64,000 bases of DNA from positions 16,656,175-16,720,174 of the forward strand of contig OY987303.1 of the NCBI GenBank assembly GCA_963920635.1, written 5' to 3'. The position numbers and the translations under genes are program-made. The number at the start of each line of letters is the position of its first letter. The stretch's first letter is position 1. The notes below the pieces were generated by a model that was not told the DNA's origin, did no database searches, and saw only the letters and a program-made list of their open reading frames with translations. Of the stretch, positions 1 through 11,245 are shown one piece after another. This DNA comes from Pseudeuparius sepicola. Its lineage: Eukaryota; Arthropoda; Insecta; Coleoptera; Anthribidae.

Positions 1-295
1 ACTACGCCCCTGTGCCTGTGTTTCTTGAGAAGTAAAGCCTTCCGGGGGTAGTATTATTAGAAACAGATTGTTGACCAAGGAAAAGAATACAGTTTAATTT
101 GGTTGTTCTTTTCGATGAATCAAAAGAATTGATTTCTCACAACAAGGATAGTGAAATAGTAAAAGTAGATATGGACAGAAATCTACGACAAATACGAAAA
201 TAGTAGGTAGTTTGTACAGGGTCTTCACGCGAAAACTCTGCCCTCCCCTATTATTTCCCTAATTTTTGCAAATAGAATTTTTTTTTTATAAAAAA

Positions 296-372
296 GTTGC
301 AAGGTAAGAACGGTCTTTAGAAAGGTAGACTTGTGGTTTATACAGGGTGTATCGTAAAAGTGGGACAAATAT
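296..372 (+). repeat. Interspersed repeat with ACAGGGTGT core
   Basis: This segment reappears in reverse complement at 28,066-28,140, sharing GTTGCAAGGTAAG, CTTTAGAAAGGTA, TACAGGGTGTAT and AAAGTGGGACAAA in the same order. The TACAGGGTGT core resembles the termini of many foldback elements in the window, so this is probably one end of a dispersed DNA element. No coding content is seen. The rest of 1-578 is AT-rich sequence in which I recognise nothing else. Confidence 0.6.
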
Positions 373-578
373 ATTTTTTGTTTTTAATAATATACATCCT
401 GTATATTTTTGGATATTTTAAAAGAGATAATTTTTTAAATTGCGACGATATAACATTTTATATTTGCGTTTAACTTTAGCAAGTTATGTAAACTTAAATT
501 TACAAAAAAAAAATCATTAACAGTTATCCATGAAATTAAGTCGGATTTTTGATAGTTATGCTAGATTATGTCTTACTT

Positions 579-737
579 ACTTTAGGAAATCAAAATAATA
601 ACAAAATGGTAATAGATATTTAATATCCATCATTTTTACTTTTTCGTCTATCCAGGATATAGTATACTTAAAAAAACTGGTGGGAAGAAGTTTTTAAAAT
701 GTATTGCCATTTTGTTGTTATTTTGACTTAGTAAAGT
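579..737. repeat. Short foldback repeat (36-bp arms)
   Basis: Positions 579-614 and 702-737 are inverted copies of each other with only a few mismatches, separated by about 87 bp of AT-rich sequence. It lies 10 bp from the next foldback (748-1007), and the two may be parts of one degraded element. No reading frame or target duplication is evident. Confidence 0.6.
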
Positions 738-747
738 ATAATATATA

Positions 748-1007
748 CGGATAAAATAAGTTTAGGTTTTCGTTAAGATAATTCAATGCCATAAACTGCG
801 ACAAGATTTTTTAAATCAAAAAGCTTGTCGTGCGAACTGTAAAGAAAATACATACTTTGGCACATACTTGTTTATCGACACTGTCCGATAAAATTAATCG
901 GTACCTACTTTTATGAAAATTTCGCGCGACAAGCCTTTTGATTTAAAAAGGCTTGTCGCAGTTTGGGTTTGAATTATCTTAATGAAAACTTAAACTTATT
1001 TTATCCG
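748..1007. repeat. Foldback/MITE-like element, ~85-bp arms
   Basis: Arms 748-833 and 925-1007 pair over about 83 bp. Both begin CGGATAAAATAAGTTTA and end near GCTTGTCG. The spacer is about 91 bp. It looks like a small non-autonomous inverted-repeat element. I could not define a target-site duplication. The arms contain a repeated CTTGTCG motif that would itself form a nested stem. Confidence 0.65.
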
Positions 1008-1067
1008 TTCATAGCTTAAATAAAAGCTTGTTTTTTTTATATTTTATTTTGTGGTTTTTAGTACCTA

Positions 1068-1437
1068 TTTGATTCCCATGTCAGGAGGGCGGTAAAGAAA
1101 TTTAATCCGCCATTTTGGGGCATTCGCCTTATTGGACTTAGTATGGCGTGATTCATCTTATTGTTTTCTACTAGTCAAATCCTTTCATTTGATACCCATG
1201 TCGAGGAGGTTGTGAAGAATTAGGTAATCCGCCGTCTTGGGGCGGCCGCCACATTGGATTTAGTATGAAGTCATTCACCTTATTGTTTTCTACCCCTCGA
1301 GCCTTTTCATTTGATACCCATGTTGGGTATTAAATAGGTAATCCGCCATCTTGGAGCAGCGGCCATATTGAGTTTAGTGTGATGTCACTAACTTTATCGT
1401 TTTCTACACTTCAAACCCTTTCATTTGATAGCCATCT
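1068..1437 (+). repeat. Tandem array, four diverged units of 114-122 bp
   Basis: The motif TTTGATNCCCATGT recurs at 1068, 1188 and 1310, and as TTTGATAGCCATC at 1424. Each is followed by shared blocks: a GG-rich stretch, then AATCCGCC(A/G)TCTTGG, then TTGGA(C/T)TTAGT and TTATTGTTTTCTAC. Spacings are 120, 122 and 114 bp. The units are diverged, so the array is old. The 105-codon frame across its end (1379-1696) is not conserved between units and I do not treat it as a gene. Confidence 0.75.
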
Positions 1438-1504
1438 TAAGGGGATTGACAAAAAATACATCATCGGCCATCTTGTGACGACGGCCATTTGGAAAGTAGG
1501 TATT

Positions 1505-1635
1505 ACAATATTGAGTATTGCATATTGTATTGTCACCAGAACTAAAGTTATAGGTATGCAAAATTTCAGCTCAATCGGATGTCAGGAAGTGGTTCTAATT
1601 CATCTTGCAAGATTCGACCCACACATACATGGTTT
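1505..1635 (+). repeat. Dispersed repeat fragment ending GACCCACACATACA
   Basis: Blocks TTGTCACCAGAACTAAAG, GCAAAATTTCAGCT, ATGTCAGGAAGTGG and ATTCGACCCACACATACA recur in the same order at about 6930-7040 in diverged form, and a piece resembling the centre lies at 13,028-13,060. This indicates a dispersed repeat family. I cannot assign it to a named family. Confidence 0.6.
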
Positions 1636-1638
1636 CTT

Positions 1639-1759
1639 CAGCGAATGTTCGGCCCTACGTCACAACTCCCGTCCTTGTCTTACTCATTATAATTAATATA
1701 CGATGGATATCGGTCGTACGAGTCAGACAAAGGTGTGACGTAGGGCCGAACATTCGCTG
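1639..1759. repeat. Perfect 25-bp inverted repeat
   Basis: 1639-1663 (CAGCGAATGTTCGGCCCTAC...) and 1735-1759 are exact reverse complements separated by 71 bp. The arms are GC-richer than the surroundings, and the loop contains a weaker nested pairing (CTTGTCTTACTC against GAGTCAGACAAAG). A perfect match in otherwise decayed sequence suggests recent insertion or homogenisation. Flanks show no direct repeat. Confidence 0.75.
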
Positions 1760-2054
1760 AACAAACTGTAAATAAAAGCTTGAAAAAAAAATCCTAAAAG
1801 GCAGTTTTTTGCATTAGTTTTTTCGACAGTTTTAGAGATTATCAAAAGTAGATAGTAGTTATGTCCATTTTGTTAAAATTTATCGACAGATAAAGAAAAT
1901 CATGTGGTTGCTGTTGAGAGAGACATTTCACATCATTTAACAACAACAACTAAAATGCAAAAGAATTAATTCTGTGTATTTTTTAATAGTAGGTATATTA
2001 TATAAGATATAAATAAGATTTTAAATTACTAGTGGCATACAGAAAGACGTTAAT

Positions 2055-3721
2055 ATACAGGGTGGCTCACTATAAATTGACACCCCCCTTACTAGGTAGT
2101 TAGTTTTTGAGGTTAGAAAAAGAGTTTTTTACAAAAGTTCTAGATAAAAGTTTTTTGTGACACTATTGAACCTTATACAGTGCATTTAAGAAAGCTGTGG
2201 CAGATATGACTGATGTTTTTTTTTATACGGAACACCTTATATATTTGTGGTTTATTGAATTCTACACAATTTTACAATTATTCCAACGAAGTATATATGT
2301 TATAAAGTGTGGATAGAAATTGTGGAATATTGCTTATATTTCTTAAAATACCTATTCCTCATATCAAAAACATGTTTTAATAAAAGTGTTAGGGGAAATT
2401 ATTTCCCGTTTAGTAATATCAAGCAATCTTTCGTAGCACAAAAAATGTGGTTGCCATGGTAACCGATTTAATTTTTTTAAATGGCACCATATACTTTTTT
2501 TTTGTGAAAATTGATACATTGGAACTTTCTGAATACGATACAATATAATTTTAATGGGGTCGCATAAGAAAAAAATACAAAAAATTAAGTTTTCTATTAT
2601 GCTATTGACAATGATTATCAAAATAATTATTAACATCAAGTTAGCCATGCCAAAATCAGAACAATGTGAAACTGTCACTAGCTGTGTAACTGTGTACATT
2701 GTTACACTAAACGTACTTTTTTACTCAATTTTCTGTGTACTTAAGTACTTAGTATGTTAACCTGTATTCTTTCCGTTTCACGTAATTCAAGACCCGTGGT
2801 AACTTACTAAGTACTTAAGTACACAGAAAATTGAGTAAAAAAGTACGTTTACTGTAACAATGCACACAATTACGAGCAACTGACAGCTAGTGACAGTTTC
2901 CCATTGTTCTGATTTTGGCATGGTTAACTTGATATTAATAATTATTTTGATAAACATTGTCAATGGCATAATAGAAAACTTATTTTTTTTTGTATTTTTT
3001 TCTTATGCGACCCCATTAAAATTGTATTGTATCGTATTCAGAAAGTTCCAATGTATCAATTTTCACCAAAAAACGTAAATGGTGCCATTTAAAAAAATCA
3101 AGTCGGTTACCATGGCAACAACATTTTTTGTGCTACGAAAGATTGCTTGATATCACTAAACGGTAAATAATTTCCCCTAACACTTTTATTAAAACAAGTT
3201 TTTCATATGAGGAATATTTTAAGAAATATAAGCAATATTCCACAATTTCTATCCACACTGTATATGTTCGCTCCAACCGTTCGTTCAGAACTGAGCCTTT
3301 TTGGGATTACTCCTTGGGTCATAGGTTGCCAATAACTGTTGACAGTTTGCAAGTATATTCACGCTTTGGAAAACAAAACGGGCTATTTTAAGATTTCTGA
3401 GAAAAATGAAGAAGAGAAATTGAGAGAAATGAGAAATCTTAAATAGTAACATAGTTAATAAACTTCGTCAAATTTATTGTTTGAAATTTAATTTTTATTG
3501 AATACCTACAATTCAATAACCCAGAAATATACAAGGTGTTCCATATAAAAAAAACATAAGTTATGCGTGCCACAGCTTTCTAGAAAACACTGTATGAGGT
3601 CCAATAGCGTCACAAAAAAACTTTGTATTAGTAGGTATCTAAAACTTTTGTAAAAACCTTTTTTCTAACCTCAAAAATTAACAAGTTAAAGGGGTGTCAA
3701 TTTATAGTGAGCCACCCTGTA
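2055..3721. mobile_element. Large foldback element (~1.67 kb)
   Basis: The two halves are inverted copies: left arm about 2055-2754, right arm about 2805-3721. It starts TACAGGGTGGCTCACTATAA and ends with the reverse complement. The right arm carries an extra approximately 200 bp (about 3262-3465) absent from the left arm, so a later insertion happened there. Frames of 60-111 codons on both strands are mirror images produced by the palindrome and show no recognisable domain. TACAGGGTG-type ends are shared with several elements further right. No transposase is encoded; non-autonomous. Confidence 0.85.
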
Positions 3722-4074
3722 CAAGTCGAGGTAAAAACATGTTCCCTTTCAAATTCTTTAAAATACTATTATTTTAAATAAAATTATAGACCCTGTTGCT
3801 ATGTTTTATTAAAAACCTTCTACGTTATTTAATTATTTACAACTTTTTTATAACCATTTCATTATTTAAATATTTTATTATTTATAAAAATTTTAACGTG
3901 CTTTATACTCTAGAAAAAGGTGTACTGTTTGAAACATCATAACGTTAACTAATTGCAAATACCATGAGGGTTATAAAAAAATAAAAAATAAATTAATTTA
4001 AATAAAAAAATTCATATTCGAAAAAATTAAAAAAAAACTAAGAAAACTGCTGGTACCAACCTTCCATCCCCACG
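3722..4074. other. AT-rich spacer
   Basis: Very AT-rich sequence with A/T runs between the foldback and the GC-rich island. I see no gene, repeat pair or regulatory site that I can support. Confidence 0.5.
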
Positions 4075-4330
4075 GCTCGGCGAGTCCCCGGCGGACGCCA
4101 TCTCCCCCGCGATTTCCCGGAAGCGATGGGAAACAATTCACCCGTCCATGGCGGCGCGCGCGCGCGTTTCCCACTGGCACGGGGACGTCGTGGGCGCCCC
4201 GACGCTGGCCGGCGCGCAACTGGCGCCCGGCGACGCCGCGGAGGCGCCGCGGGAAGCGCGCGACACCGCGCGACAACTTTCGGGGGCCGCGCCGTCCGCG
4301 GCGCGGCCGTGATTTCGGACGCGGTCAGTT
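4075..4330. other. GC/CpG-rich island
   Basis: An abrupt block rich in CG dinucleotides (GCGCGCGCGCG near 4154-4164, repeated CGGCG/GCGCC). Frames on both strands across it are typical of GC-rich sequence lacking stop codons. A possible 5' splice site, TTAG|GTATCA, lies at about 4331 on the plus strand but is weak. Candidate promoter, first exon or unmethylated regulatory island; not assignable to a gene. Confidence 0.4.
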
Positions 4331-5367
4331 AGGTATCAAAACAATAATAAATTGCTCGCCTTGCCGGCAGAAACAGTGCACAAAATTTGGGTCCTAAAAC
4401 TTCCTTTGATTTGAAGAAAATGGTTTGCATTTCGTTCCGTATAAGGACGTTCATTTGAAAAACACACCCTATAATTTGAAAGCCGAAACTAGTTTTAACA
4501 TTTGCTCAGACATGTCGAGTTTTATTCTAAAGGAAAACTTTCTCCATTGGTGCATAATATTTCCCTACCTAACCCAAAGTTCAAATTCTTGATAATAAGA
4601 GGAACCGCCCCATTTCAGAAATAATTGTAATAATTACAATTGCGATTACCTACAACAGTGTGTTGCTTTTGAAAATCCTTTGAGATTTGAGGCAATTTAA
4701 GGTATTACTACTACTCATTTCCATAGTGATTTAAAATATTAACAAAAATTCAAACGTTTTAATTGTTTTTTGTTTGTTTGTTTTTTTTTAAATCTAAGAA
4801 ACAGTAGGTATAAAATGCAAGAAATAATTATTGTGATTGTTCGTTAATTTTGCTTCAGCTTTTGCCAAGAAGCCACACAACAACTACAAGTGGTAGTGAT
4901 TTACTTTTGTCATCTTTTTGAATTTTTTTCTTGAATATATTATCATCTGCAAAATTTATTTATATCGGTTTTTCTATTGTCGTTAGAGTGATTCACTCAA
5001 GATCTATCCACAGATAAAAATCGATAACGAATTTCAGCACGGTTTCAAATTCGAGCATAATTTTTTTTGAGATTAGAATGAATATGCGTCGTCTGTTTAT
5101 TTTGGGTGAAAATACTGTCATACAGACCTCATATAAAAACTGAAAAATAAATTAAAAAACTTTTTAAAACAATGGCTTTATTTTATAACCAAATTTCTGC
5201 TGAATGCTGAATTTTCAACATTTGTAAAAGTAAACCATTGGGGGCTCAAAAATTGTACCTGCTTCATCTAACCATTTTGATTTGCGTTTACATTTTTACC
5301 TTTAATAATTCTAACAGTACACCTATCAATCAATCAGCATTGTGATAAAACATACCTATTATCACAC
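4331..5367. other. Unassigned AT-rich region
   Basis: No long frame, no obvious inverted repeat and no recognised motif. It consists of A/T runs and short low-complexity patches such as TTGTTTGTTTG near 4767. Confidence 0.4.
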
Positions 5368-5725
5368 TAGTCTTTTTTTGGTAACTTTGAGTGCTTATGC
5401 CCATTTACACTCACAATCTTACATCCTTGTTGTCATTGTATCTTGGGTTATGAAGATTTCCCCGCAGGTCGCTTTAGCAGCCTCCGTGGAGATGTTAGTA
5501 CAAGCCCCAAATTCAGAGGATGTGCTGAATGAAGCTGCAAATGTGCTGTTGGCTCCTGCCTGGACTTCATTTGTTGCTTCCCAAATCATGCCTATCTTTT
5601 TGATTTGGTTAATGTTACACTGTTCTGATGATTGCCAAATAGCATGAAACACGTGTATGCGGTTACTATAGACTTTTTTGTTAACTTTGAGTGCTTATGC
5701 CCTTTATCACATATAAATTACATAG
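5368..5725. repeat. Direct repeats 300 bp apart
   Basis: 5368-5425 and 5668-5725 are related direct repeats, both containing AACTTTGAGTGCTTATGCCC, offset by 300 bp. The roughly 240 bp between them is GC-richer than its surroundings and open in frame on both strands (plus 5342-5647, minus 5419-5652, neither starting with ATG). The peptides match nothing I recognise. Either a short segment was inserted and duplicated its flanks, or a larger tandem duplication has decayed. Confidence 0.5.
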
Positions 5726-6785
5726 GGAGTCTTACTAAACTTATACAAGTCCATAAATTCTTTATTTTTGGAGACAATCGCCTGATTTTTTTTTGTTCAA
5801 AACCGCTTCTTTTAACCTTCCTATACCATTTTTAAAATTCGGCTACGAATTTTTATACCCCCGATTTTTACGAAAACAATTCACCGATTTTTTTATTTAA
5901 AATCCGACACTACAGCGTTAATCAGGACACCCCAAAAACCCCATATACCAAATTTGAACAAGAAATATGCAGGGAGCAATGGAACTCCCTGCAGGTTGTC
6001 AAAATAGGGATTTTAAAGGCATCTGGCAAGTCAAGTGTGCCATGGAACCCCTCAAAATAGTTGAATGTTCAACAGCACCACTTACAGTGTTGGTGTGCAA
6101 AAATCCAATACAAAATATACAGAGTGTTTTTCTCTGTGCCATCTCAAAGTACTGAATTTTTTGGAACTTATACGGGTCAAAAATCAAGTAGGTACCTACC
6201 TATATATAGGTAGCTGATGTACCACAACAGAAAACGCCAACGAAACGAAAACGACAGTGACTTTGTCGAGAAAGGTCCAATAATTTAAGTTGTTTTTTAT
6301 TTGTTGGTAAGCATTTTATAAAAAATAAATTATTTTTGTGTTTACTAATATTCTTTCAATAATTCCAGACCGCACTCTTTACCCGTATAAAGTTTCATAA
6401 AAATTTTGAGTTGGCCCAGAGAAAAAACCCTGTAAATTTTTGTATTGAATCTTTGCACACCAAAACTTTGAATGGTCCTGTTGATCATTGAACTGTTATG
6501 AGGGGATTACATGGCACGCTTGACATGCCAAATGCCCCTAAAATTCCCATTTTGCTCTAACTTTGGACATCCTGTAAATTTGGTGCATGGGGGATCTGGA
6601 GTGTCCTGATTAACGTTGTGGTGTAAAAAATGGTAAAAAAATGGAAAAAAAAATCATAGCCGGCCTTGGATTTGTATTTTGAAAATAACACGGAGATCAA
6701 AAGAATGGTTTCCGAAGGTTTTTCACACAAAAAAGATTCAGGCTATTATCTCCAAACAAAAGGTTTTATCTTGTTGTAAAATAAC
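5720..6785. mobile_element. Diverged foldback of family F (copy 1)
   Basis: Collinear with the clean copy at 41,137-42,374. It contains GGAGACAATCGCCT, GATTTTTTTATTTAAAAT, AGCGTTAATCAG, GGCATCTGGCAAGTCAAG and the mirror-image right half (GGATTACATGGCACGC, GATTAACGTTGTGGTG). Ends have drifted; the start is CATAGGGAGTC instead of TACAGGGTGTCC. Frames at 5967-6187 on both strands are palindrome artefacts. One internal segment (5970-5995) carries a templated inversion. Confidence 0.75.
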
Positions 6786-6929
6786 AACAACAGTAATATT
6801 TTATGAGCGCTCAGTGGTTTTCTTTTACAAATGTAGAAAATCATTCTGATCCGGTTATAAACTGAACAAAAAATATTTTCTAATTTTTAGTGCAATTTGC
6901 CGTTAAAATAAAACGATATTAGATATATT

Positions 6930-7050
6930 CTATATATTGTCATCAGAACCAAAGCTATGTGCAAAATTTTAGCTGGTTGAATAATGGGAAGTGCTGGGTA
7001 AAATGTCAGTCACTAAATTCGATCGACCCATACATACAGGATATCGAACA
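6930..7050 (+). repeat. Second copy of the GACCCANACATACA repeat
   Basis: Diverged copy of 1505-1635 with TTGTCATCAGAACCAAAGC, GCAAAATTTTAGCTGG and GATCGACCCATACATACAGG. It is interrupted directly on its right by the small element at 7051. Confidence 0.55.
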
Positions 7051-7431
7051 TACAGGATGTCCCAACGAAAACGTAACAGAAACAGACCCTGTAACGACTG
7101 GCAATTTTTTTGCGAAAAAACGCAAAACAGGCCTAATTAAGAAAATAAATACATCGAGTTTGTATTAACCCTTTTTTACCTTAATCATTTAAAAATAATA
7201 ACCAATACAGAATTTAAAATACATTCTGCACCATTGATGGAATTTCAAAAATGTGCTAGAGAATTGAGAGGACTTTTCAACGTTGCGCCGCTTAGGGTGT
7301 TGCAGAGAGAATTATTAAATTAAGACAAAATATGTCCTCTTACAAATAAAATCGACCTGTTTTTGAGGTTTTTTTTTTAAGAAATTCCCAGCCGTTACAG
7401 GGCTGTTACGTTTTCGTTGGGACCCCTTGTA
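7051..7431. mobile_element. 381-bp MITE with 29-bp TIRs
   Basis: The left end, TACAGGATGTCCCAACGAAA (7051 onward), and the right end (7403-7431) are inverted copies over about 29 bp, both containing CCCAACGAAAACGTAACAG. Flanks are consistent with a TA target. The interior has no transposase. It sits at the edge of the dispersed repeat 6930-7050, so it probably inserted into it. Confidence 0.8.
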
Positions 7432-8561
7432 TAAGAAAACCACTGAAGAACGTAAACTCCAGTTCCTTGGTATACAAATAACTATAGGTGGTGGAAATCA
7501 CGGACATATTTAGGTATGTCTGTTGATGTTAGCAAGGGGTTTGATGGTATGCCAGTAATACCTATAAGTATACCTACTGTTCACTATAAAAAGTCGATGT
7601 AAACTTATCGTTTGCAAACTGGTAAAGTTTTACATGCTTTATAGGTAATTCTTATTTTACAAGTCTATAGAGGTAAAATTGAGCAAAAAATGTAAATAAA
7701 ATGAAAAATACATTATTTTACCATAAATTATGTAATTTAATGTAAATTTAGAATATATTACGTAAAATAAAGAAAAATTACATGCATTTGCATGTAATAG
7801 TAACTCGAAGCATGCGCATGGTGAGGCTTCTAGAAGCCTGACACCTTCCGCATCTTCCTCCATTGGGCATGGTGAGTGCCGTGCGCTATTCCGAGAGTAC
7901 CGTGTCCCTGTCATATGACGTATTCCGGAATACTGCATAGTTTAATGACGAATAATTATTGTTGTACTGCATGGAGAGCGGCGCAGCACGCCGGCCATTT
8001 CACAGGACGCCGAAGGGAACAGCAGCTAGTGCCATACTATGCATCAGAGACAACAGACAGACATGAGGTCCTGCCAGTCGCCATATTTTCAACACGCCAC
8101 GCCTGAACCCGCTTTCTTTTTCGGATTCCTTATACTATATCCAACCAATTATTGTAAACAGTAAGTACCTATATTATAACTGAGATGAATTTAAAATGTC
8201 AATTTAGTGTTAACAAATAATATAATTGATATTTTTGTTATATAAACTTTTAGATAGGTATTTTGTTAGTAGGTGTAGGAAGTGTCTTCATTTTGTGACT
8301 TCATCATCATTTGTGGCATTTTGCCTAATATGTCTCTGATCTCTCAGGAATCATAGGTAAATTAAGAGAAATATCTTTTAAATTTGTTACTGTTTTCTTT
8401 ACAAATATGATTAAATAGTTTGTAGCAGAGGAGATTTTTTATTATGTTTGTACAGCATAACCAGACTGCGTTTGGTGTCCATTATATTATTACAGAATTT
8501 GTGAGAGATATAACAGATCGTATCCGTCAGAGCTGGTCAGAATTACTAAGTGATATCTTTT
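7432..8561. other. Unassigned region with GC-richer patch 7860-8110
   Basis: Contains a 22-bp palindrome around ATTACATGCATTTGCATGTA (about 7776-7797), a perfect 16-bp palindrome AGGCTTCTAGAAGCCT (about 7824), and a GC-richer patch at 7860-8110. Frames of 76-93 codons here match no family I recognise and do not start convincingly. Confidence 0.35.
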
Positions 8562-9530
8562 GTACAGGGTGTCCCAGTTAACGTGATAAACCCGATTTTC
8601 TCGGAAATTTTAAAGATAAATCGATGGTTCAAAAACCAAAGTTGTGTAGAATTTTCCGAGGAATTCGATTGCTTTGTGCCAAACTTAATATTATTAATAG
8701 TATATATTAAAAAGTTATTTCAAAAAATACCGTTTTCCAAAAAATTGTAGATTTTAACACGAAATGTTAGTAATGAGTATACGGTAAGTAACGAAAAAGT
8801 GTCGGTTTTCATTTCTGACTTCCGGTTTTACCGGAAGTGAGCATCACTTTGTCAGATTTTTGAAACAACCTGTATATTTTCTGCTTTTTAGGTTATTTTT
8901 GTTCTCCCAATTCCAACGATATATATTTTTATATTGTTATCTCTAACGATATATTTTTAGCATCCCTTCCAAAGATGTGAATTTATCATAATAATTGACG
9001 AAATTTATCAAAACAAAAATTTACTGCTTGGTTATTTTTAGAGATAACTATATAAAAATATATATGGTTGGAATTGGGAGAACAAAAGGAATTTAAAAAA
9101 CCCAAAATATACAAGTTTCCTCAAAAATCTGCGTTACTCCCCGTATACTCATTACTAACATTTCGTGTTAAAATCCATTTTCACAATTTTTTAGAAAACG
9201 GTATTTTTTGAAATAACTTTTTGACAACAGCCGGTAGGTATATTAAGTTTGAATTTTATTTATTTTTCTCGAAAACGAACCGACATACGAAAAAAATCAA
9301 GGAACAAAAAAAGGTTGTATTTTTATTTGCTTTATTAAAAACAATTCCTAGATACTAATAAAAAATACGTTTTTTACAAAACTTTAATATCCTGTATTTC
9401 GGAAATAAAGCTTTCTGGGCATTTTTTTACAGAAATCATTTTTCTTATTTTGACCTTATACTTATAGGAATAGCCTCGGGAATAGCCCCTTAAATTTGTG
9501 CTACATGTTTAGGAAACACTCTGTATAGCC
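8562..9530. mobile_element. Foldback element with nested arms
   Basis: Starts GTACAGGGTGTCCCAG. Inverted arms 8709-8784 with 9141-9222 (AAAAAGTTATTTCAAAAAAT, GAAATGTTAGTAATGAGTAT) and inner arms about 8891-8945 with 9038-9090 (TTCTCCCAATTCCAAC). The outermost right end near 9521-9530 (CACTCTGTATAG) is degraded. The 66-codon frame at 8550-8750 lies inside an arm. No transposase; non-autonomous. Confidence 0.75.
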
Positions 9531-10105
9531 AGCTATCGGTGTAATCGACGTGTAACTTTACGACAACGAATATGTAAAAAAACTACAGTTGTTAATAAGT
9601 AACTTTACCATAATTGAAAGATAAAATATTCATACTTCCATTAGTAATATTACAAATATTTATTAAAATTACTTACTTACCTAGCTAATTTCTTTGACGA
9701 TAAATCGTAAATACACATTTATATTCACGTAATTTTATCTTTAAATACTAAATTAACGTTAAAAAGCTACTCTATTTTACGCTTCAATTTAAGTGATACT
9801 ACATGAACTTTAATGTAATTTTACACAAATACTGTGAATTCTTGAAAGTAAACCTAATGGTGCACGTAAATATACATAATTGATGGGGGATAATTAAGTG
9901 CATTTACACGGTACCTATATTATGTAAATTTACCTATTCAAGGTAAACTTACATATTTTGCTTAGTAAATATACATAATAATACAGGCCATTAAAATTAC
10001 CCATTTAAATATATGTAAATATTTTTTACTGCGTTACCTGGATGCCAGTTAGTTACCACTCCATTACAATTCGCCTCTCATTTGCCTCCCCAACGCAAAT
10101 TGTCG
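9531..10105. other. AT-rich spacer with GTAAATTTACAT-like motifs
   Basis: Repeated short motifs of the form TGTAAATTTAC/ATTTACATAA, also present at 7690-7790, suggest a low-complexity or satellite-derived relationship. No gene seen. Confidence 0.35.
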
Positions 10106-10460
10106 TTTTCCAGTTAAGGATCAGGCCATTTTCCGGGCCTTTTCTTTCCGTCGCGAACAGAAAGAAGGCGGGCGGGAAACAGAGGAGCGCCATCGACGCG
10201 CTAAGGCCCCCGGGATAACGTGAACGTATGCAGCGGATCCAGCCGAGATTTTCCAGTAAACGAAGCCAATCGCCGCGCAGACAATTCCGACGGGCTTTGT
10301 GGGCTTTCCCGCTTTAAGGGCACTCCGGCCGGGACCCGCGCCCGTTTTACAGCCGGCTTCGGACACACCGCGCTGATTTTTATTTTACGTCCGGCGCTGA
10401 TGGTCGGTGGGGACGGTCCGAGATGGGTTCCGGGCACTTTGTTAGTGATTTCGGGAGGTT
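10106..10460. other. GC-rich island
   Basis: A sharply bounded GC- and CpG-rich block (GGCGGGCGGG, CCGGCCGGGACCCGCGCCC). Overlapping frames on both strands (10,121-10,570) follow from base composition; none has a recognisable domain. Candidate regulatory or promoter-associated DNA. Confidence 0.35.
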
Positions 10461-11245
10461 TTTACGTCCTGTCGTCTTGTTGCTACATTCGGGGTTGGTG
10501 TTTTATCGAAAAGCGACGACTAGGAGTTATAAGGGACATTTTCTCATACTACTGTCCCGACAAGGTCTAGGAACCGAATTAAATTGCGATCGTCTTATAT
10601 AGTTAACCAGCTTCCAATCACTATTTTTGGTAAGAAAATTTAAGAAGGACTGGCACCGTATGTCCACAGATTCTTTGGAATAAAATAATATAACTTTTCT
10701 TATGCCTTCATTTATTTAGATGGTTATTATTAGTTTGTATTATTGTCCTGGTTGTCAAAATTATAATTTTTTTTATATATTTCTGTTCCTGGGAGTCAAC
10801 CATTTAAATCATGTACTCGTGTGTTATTACCATATAAAATTTTTTACCCTATAAAATTTTTATTTAATTTTTGTATCGATGCGCGAAATGCGACACATCC
10901 TCCACTACAACAGCTGGTTCTACAAAAATGTTTTCATACTTGAAAACAAAAATGTTCATAATATTATAAAAGAATTGTAACATTAAACCAACCTACTTTA
11001 TAACGTTATGTTTTGTAAGTATATTTCTTGAAAATAATTACTGAATAAAAAAAATTTAAAATGCTGTATAGTATTGTAATAATTTTAGTAGGTATGTTTA
11101 TTTTTAGCACCTTATAATTATTTTAAAAAAAATGTTTTTCTCTGATGAAGATCATTGTATTGATCGAAACATTATGTTAGTAATACCTCAGAAAAATGGA
11201 AAAATTAAAAAAACAATTTTAATAAAAAAATTATATGGTAATAAC

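Noticed and set aside
2364..3078. Four frames of 60-111 codons on both strands
   Set aside because: They are mirror images produced by the 1.67-kb palindrome and contain no domain.
11140..11180. CTGATGA ... GAAAC resembling a hammerhead ribozyme core
   Set aside because: An extra A separates the core from stem II and no stem I can form around it; the cleavage-site context is missing.
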